From positions 4,016,949 through 4,080,948 of the forward strand of contig CM064430.1 in the NCBI GenBank assembly GCA_032690845.1: a stretch of 64,000 bases of DNA, given 5' to 3'. The translations under genes and the position numbers were made by a program. The stretch comes from Eleusine coracana subsp. coracana. Taxonomy: Eukaryota; Streptophyta; Magnoliopsida; Poales; Poaceae. The notes below the pieces were generated by a model. That model had not been told where the DNA came from and searched no databases. It worked only from the letters and a program-made list of their open reading frames with translations. This document shows, in pieces, positions 59,110-64,000 of this stretch. Position 1 is the stretch's first letter; each line of letters starts with the position of its first letter.

Positions 59110-60610
59110 ATTTGGGCGCTCTACCGCCGCCGTAGCCGAATCTAGGTGATGACGCATGCTCGCCACCTGTCAGCAACCGCTGCCGCCATCTGCTATCCCG
59201 ACTGTTCTCGCCACAGGTTGCTCACCAGCCACTGTCGCTTGCTCGCCCACCGCAGCCTACCTGCTCGTACGCCGACGCCTGCTCGCCCGCTAACGCCTGC
59301 ATCTCTGTTTGCACGCCGCTGCCACCTAGGGTACGGGGCCTTCGGTGTTGGAGTAGTGGGCTCGTTTGGGTTTGGTTCAACGGGAACGTGGAGTTTTGGG
59401 GTGGCGGTAGTTTGGTCCTTCTTCTGTTTTTTTTAATTGTTTATTTGCTTCTATCTTAGTCATGATAAACGGTGGCTTTAAGTGAAAAACTTATAGTAAA
59501 ATCATATAATCGCAGATTGGGAGTTAGAATCACAACTGACCTCAAAATGATGGTAGAGACATAATTTTTTCATAGAACTTTATCATTTCAATTTTATCTG
59601 TCGTCAAATATAACATCTTTTGTTCTTGTGGTAAAATTTTGCTATTAAGTTCTGATGACTAATTAAACAAACAACGACAACATGGTAAGAAAGAACATCC
59701 TTCATTGTAACATTACAAATGAATGGCGTGATTAGGTATATCTAGTTTCAGAAGTAGGATGGTAATCTAGTGCTGTTTGATCGGTGAATTTGTAACGAAA
59801 CAAATTACGCAGTCAACAAATTTGATACTCTCACCTTGTTTCATCATCATTGATTTTTCATACCTACACTGCCTCTAAAGGTTTTATAATTATTGACACC
59901 GCTGACTTTTTAGTTATATTTGATCTTTTATCTTATTTAAAGTATTAGTTTAAATATGTAAAATTATAAGTTATACTTAAATTTTCCATAATAATAAAAT
60001 AAATTATAATAAAATAAATGTTAATTTTATCACATGGGAGTGAAGATTTTCATCCACAATATTTGTTGATGAAAAGACAAATGTTGAGTGAAATTCATGA
60101 GTGATTTTACGAAGAATGACCACTCATTTTATAATGTTCCTCCCTTGCATGAAAGTCATCTATGATGGTTGAACCACAAATTTTATTTGTGTTAACTTTA
60201 GCGCAAATATTAAAACTGACAGTGAGTATACAAATCAGTAAATATTTTTAGATTTTGCTTTGCACTATAATGTAAGAATACTATAATTTTATACTTAATA
60301 AAGAAATATTTTCTTCATAGAAATCTTTGAAGAGATCAAGAAAATCCTCCTTCAGTACTTCCTAGCTATTAACATGAAGATTTGTGATCCTCCATTTGGA
60401 TGGAATACGACTTCTTTGTCCTTCTTTTTAGTGAAAGGGGTAGTGAGGATTTTATTTTTTTTGTTCTATTTAGTTGTGGATTTGACCTTCCTTAAAGTGA
60501 AATTTCTTGTGTCTAGGTCCGTACAAACTTTTGTAATAGTTTATTATATAGGACTTAAGTTGGTCATCACCAACAGCTATTCTATCTTCTTGCTCTAATA
60601 TGAAGATATG
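59110..60610. other. Intergenic DNA with Stowaway half-element
   Basis: It contains a short GC-rich part (59110-59400) with uninformative frames. A fragment at about 59885-60010 is similar to the Stowaway at 26053. No gene is supported. Confidence 0.45.
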
Positions 60611-60619
60611 TTGTTTATA

Positions 60620-60890
60620 AGTGAGCTATGCCACACCAAAAATTTTGTTAGCCCGATTTCTGATCTAACAACAATGTACTACATTTATTCAGATGGTCAT
60701 ACCGGATTGCATCTAGTGATTTTTTATATATTTGGCATTAAATATTGGAAATATATTTATAAAATAATCTTTGACTGTATACATTGAGTTCTCCATATTC
60801 TTTCATATATTTTTATGGTTTGATTAAATCTTCTATACAAGTATAAACATCTTCTTGTTGCCCTTGTGGAAGATTCCATACAATTCAACA
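60620..60890 (-). pseudogene. Decayed exon-like segment of an unrecognised family, copy 2
   Basis: On the minus strand, shifting frames read YGIFHKGNKK and RYDHLNKCSTLLLDQKSG, parallel to IFHKGNRKK and TRKYRQLNQLK in the segment at 58094-58369. Frameshifts and stops separate the blocks. Over the 41 bases starting GTATAA, I count 5 differences between the copies. Confidence 0.35.
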
Positions 60891-61008
60891 TGACATTTTT
60901 TTATATCAAATACATCACTATATAAAAATGAAATATTTAATCAATACCATTCTATAGCAATACATTATTTGGCTCAATATAGACGACTTGAAGATTACAT
61001 ATAATTTA

Positions 61009-61457
61009 TTATTTATGAAAGATAACATTCACGATTGGTACTCCTTGCTCCACCATTGCTGTCTTGCTGGATGACAGCGGTGGACATTTAGGGTTGCAGA
61101 GAGGGCACTTGGCCCTACATATTTCCATTGTCCTCCAACATACATGGCTTGCTGCGCAACAATAACATTTTTGAAATTTTGAACTACCATCAAACTTACA
61201 TCGGTGTTCTTCGGTGCAAAATATTACACTGATTTTGGTTTCATCCAATAATAACATAGGGTTGACCGTGGCTGCAGTAGCGCTTTTGGATGTTGGTACT
61301 TGTAGGCGGCCTGTTGTAGTAATGTTTGTGATTAGTTGTACAGAACACATATATGTACCACAAATTCAATGGCATGCATGATGAAAAGGTGGTTATGTAG
61401 ACTTACATAATGCAGGTATCACTAGGCATCCAAAGAACACAACAATAATCTATCCAT
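61009..61457 (-). pseudogene. Small secreted cysteine-rich peptide gene with frameshifted signal-peptide exon
   Basis: Exon 2 (61310..61009, acceptor CTACAACAG) encodes about 100 aa with ten Cys in the pattern FCTEEHRC, KCYCC, VC, IC, KC, LCNPKC. This recalls plant MEG/ESF-like small secreted peptides, an assignment from the KCYCC...ECxxxC layout only. Exon 1 (61457..61407, donor GTAAGT on the minus strand) starts MDRLLL and, one base out of frame, continues FFGCLVIPAL, a normal signal-peptide core. The expected phase 1 junction (T|GC) needs one more base than the 51 nt present. A single-base deletion therefore explains the break, and as sequenced the frame ends at a TAG in exon 1. The intron is about 96 bp. 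No TATA box was assigned. Confidence 0.6.
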
Positions 61458-61459
61458 AA

Positions 61460-63585
61460 TGTACACTCGACCGTTGTCACTGTCAAGTCCTTAGGAGTGA
61501 CGAACTGTATGAGGATTTGAGTTGGATCTATGTTTCTCACCTTCATGTATGTATGTATATATAGTGTATTCCTAGACTTACATCATGGTGACTTCTTAGG
61601 ATATTATTAATATGGTGGCGTAGTGCAAGCTAAGCCTTACTTATAGATGTTAATATGGTTATTATATTGTGCTATACATTTCATGGTTTGGCAACTAATT
61701 AAGAGGATGGTAGAAATGTGCTATATATATGCATGACCTAATTAATTTCATATATACATCAGGATGCAATGGCTTAATACCTAATAAGAAGATATGGCAA
61801 TGCCGAAGATAAGTGAGGGTGCAAGATATGTCTTACTTGTTTATTATTTAAGATTTTAAATATGTTAAAATGACAACTCATATGTATGACTAGAAATTTA
61901 AATTAAGAATATGACAACACATACATTAACCAATTGATAGTTCTTCCTCCACTCCAAAATAAGTTCAATTCTGGGTTTGAACAAATCTTTGGTAGATGAT
62001 TTTTATAAATTCGACCAACCTTAACAATATATAAATTATATATTATACAAATATTTTCATGATATATCTAAAAAAATATAAGTCCCATATTATTAAAGTT
62101 GATCAAATTTTGAGAAATCATTAGTCAAAGATATATTTGAATAAATCCAAATAAACTTAGTTTTAGATGAGTAAATTTTTAGCATTTGTGGCAGCATAAT
62201 TCTTGGGATAGATTGAGTTGGTATCTATATATTTATTGTCTTTGCTTCTCATTTAATTATTCCTTCCTAGCATTTTGTTCCATTAGATCTCCTATGCAAC
62301 TGATAACAATTTTTACCCTCATGGATTATTGCATACATAATCTCCTAACTTGGCAACCTTCAAATCCTCCTCTCCCCAAGACCAAAACCAAGCCAAGCAT
62401 GCCATCCTCATCTGTTGTTTCCTCTACCAAGTGTTAGAACAATGGCTATTTGAAGATGTTGACATGATCTTCCTCATATTATGCATTACACTTCCATACA
62501 TCCATGGATTAGAATGTTTACATGGTTTATATTTTTTTTTCTTTTGGTGTACCCTTTTATTTCCCTGTACATAATGTTTTCTGCTACCTTTTACATGTGC
62601 TATTTTTCATATATCTCTCCCTCCCCCCCCCCCCCCCCCTCTCTCTCCCTATGTCTCTCTGTGTAGGTGGGTGGGGGGCATCTTTTATTCATCAATCCTA
62701 ACTCCTGGAATCATTTTTTTGCCAGTCTTAGGCAAGAGATCTAGCGCAATGAATACCAACTCTTTCAACAACAACAAAAAATGTTGAATTCCAAAGCCAA
62801 AGTTTTTCCTCCATCTTCTTGGCAAGCAGATTAGCTAGTGTGTAATGATTATGCAACTAGTAAAAACTTATACTGTCAATATAAAATTAGCAGACTAAAA
62901 GTTTTTCTTGATTCAATTTTCTATCCTACATAATATAAAAAATATGGGATTGTTAGTTTTGTTTTGTATCCTTATTAAATCAAGACAATAAGGATTGTAT
63001 TTTATTTTGGCTACTCCTTCGGCTCTAAAACTATATGTGTGGCTATCACTTAATAGCCTTCAATAATTTTATTGAATAATCTTTGAACCAGGGGAACTAT
63101 TTGTTTACTCTTCTGCTTTAAACCTTTATTTGTACGCGGTTATCATTACAATTTTGTTTTTTCATCATATCATGACAATAATTTTATGTAGTTCATACGA
63201 ATTATTATCATCACTTATTTTTTGATACATTTTATAATTTCCACATCAATGCGTAGGCATCACCTAATATATACTAAGATGGCAACCCAATGTGAGATAT
63301 GCTTGACTATATACATTAACACTAGCCGAGTGGTCCATGTATTTGTGTGGCTCAAAAATCTAATTATAGTTACAATATATTTTCTTGGATGTATTGTACT
63401 ATTGTTTTTTCTCTGCCATCACTATTGTCTCTCACTGCCTATGTTTATTTGAGTATTCTCATAATGACTATGATGGATAACTTATATACCTACATATGGT
63501 TATTTTTGGCTATTTTGCATAGTGACAATGATGAATAGTTTAATTAAATAGGAGAATTTTGTTGTGGCACACTCGAAAAAGGGTG
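61460..63585. other. AT-rich intergenic DNA
   Basis: No gene was recognised. A diverged Stowaway-like inverted pair (CTCCACTCCAAAATAAGTTC near 61949, matching TAAACTTAGTTTTAGATGAG near 62160) is possible. A run of about 17 C lies at 62623-62639, followed by CT repeats. Confidence 0.45.
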
Positions 63586-63590
63586 GTTTC

Positions 63591-64000
63591 AGGCACAACA
63601 CCACAAGAGTCAAAATTAGGCGAGACACACTTCAAATTTATCGGTATTAGCTGCAACAACACTAAAAGCAGAGGAAAACCATGTTCTCAACTTTTTTTTT
63701 CTCCTTGTTCAAAATATATTACAACTTCAAAGTTCTTTTAATAACTTTTCATTGAGAAACATATTTGTTTTGTAAACCAAATTATGTGAACAGCTGAAAT
63801 AAAATCTACAAAAGAAGTACATGAATACATAGTGCAACAATCTATCTTTTGTAAAGGTTCAACTTGTTATGTATTTCATGCAAGGAAACAAAAACTCATA
63901 ATTATCATTTGCCTCTGCTTTAGTGTTGTATTGCAGCTAAATATCCACAAATTTATAGTGTGTCACACCTATTTTTGACTCTTGTCGTCTTTTGTGTCCA
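63591..64000. mobile_element. Foldback MITE, cut by the window edge
   Basis: The left arm (63591-63683) and right arm (63905-64000) are imperfect inverted repeats of about 93 bp. Shared blocks include ACAAGAGTCAAAA, ACACAC, AATTTAT or AATTTGT, TTAGCTGCAA and AAGCAGAGG. The right end runs off the window, so the termini and target duplication cannot be read. Confidence 0.75.

Noticed and set aside
59146..59436. 96-aa plus-strand frame rich in Ala, His and Arg
   Set aside because: Composition-driven; no signal, domain or conserved motif.

Overview
The window is nuclear DNA of a grass, most probably rice (Oryza) or a close relative. This is inferred from AT-rich intergenic DNA dense in MITEs, GT-AG introns, very GC-rich monocot-type coding exons, Ty1/copia elements and rice-like plant gene families. 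No rRNA, tRNA, organellar or CRISPR sequence was seen. Splice sites and repeat boundaries were read by eye; nothing was searched against a database.

Layout: 1-3.6 kb is intergenic with one tRNA-derived SINE-like unit. From 3.6 to 13.4 kb two tandem minus-strand genes encode an unrecognised coiled-coil plus multi-pass membrane protein; a 6.4-kb copia element (copy A, 5-bp TSD) sits in the intron of the first, and a truncated third copy lies between them. Two phytocyanin (uclacyanin-like blue copper protein) genes follow on the plus strand at 14.4 and 25.1 kb. They are separated by MITEs, a second copia element (copy B, 16.8-22.1 kb, 5-bp TSD) and a decayed GDSL-lipase fragment. From 26 to 32 kb there are MITEs, a non-autonomous hAT with an 8-bp TSD and GC-rich low-complexity stretches. 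From 32.3 to 47.1 kb lies an L-gulonolactone-oxidase-like pseudogene, broken by frameshifts, stops, a foldback MITE at its second exon and a third copia element (copy C). From 47.5 to 54.9 kb there are hAT remains, including a near-complete BED-finger transposase gene. At 55.35 kb lies the one clear housekeeping gene, encoding spliceosomal SmB, with an intronless CDS and a probable 3'-UTR intron. The last 8 kb is AT-rich and holds MITEs, decayed coding-like remnants and a cysteine-rich secreted-peptide gene with a frameshifted signal-peptide exon.

The intact-looking cellular genes are the two coiled-coil/membrane genes, the two phytocyanins and SmB. The three copia copies belong to one lineage (same polypurine tract, same 5'-leader motif, same gag-pol style) and are all inactivated by stops or deletions. 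The most interesting shared feature is a possible intron that starts in the 5' LTR and ends just past the presumed primer-binding region, so splicing would remove that region from gag mRNA.
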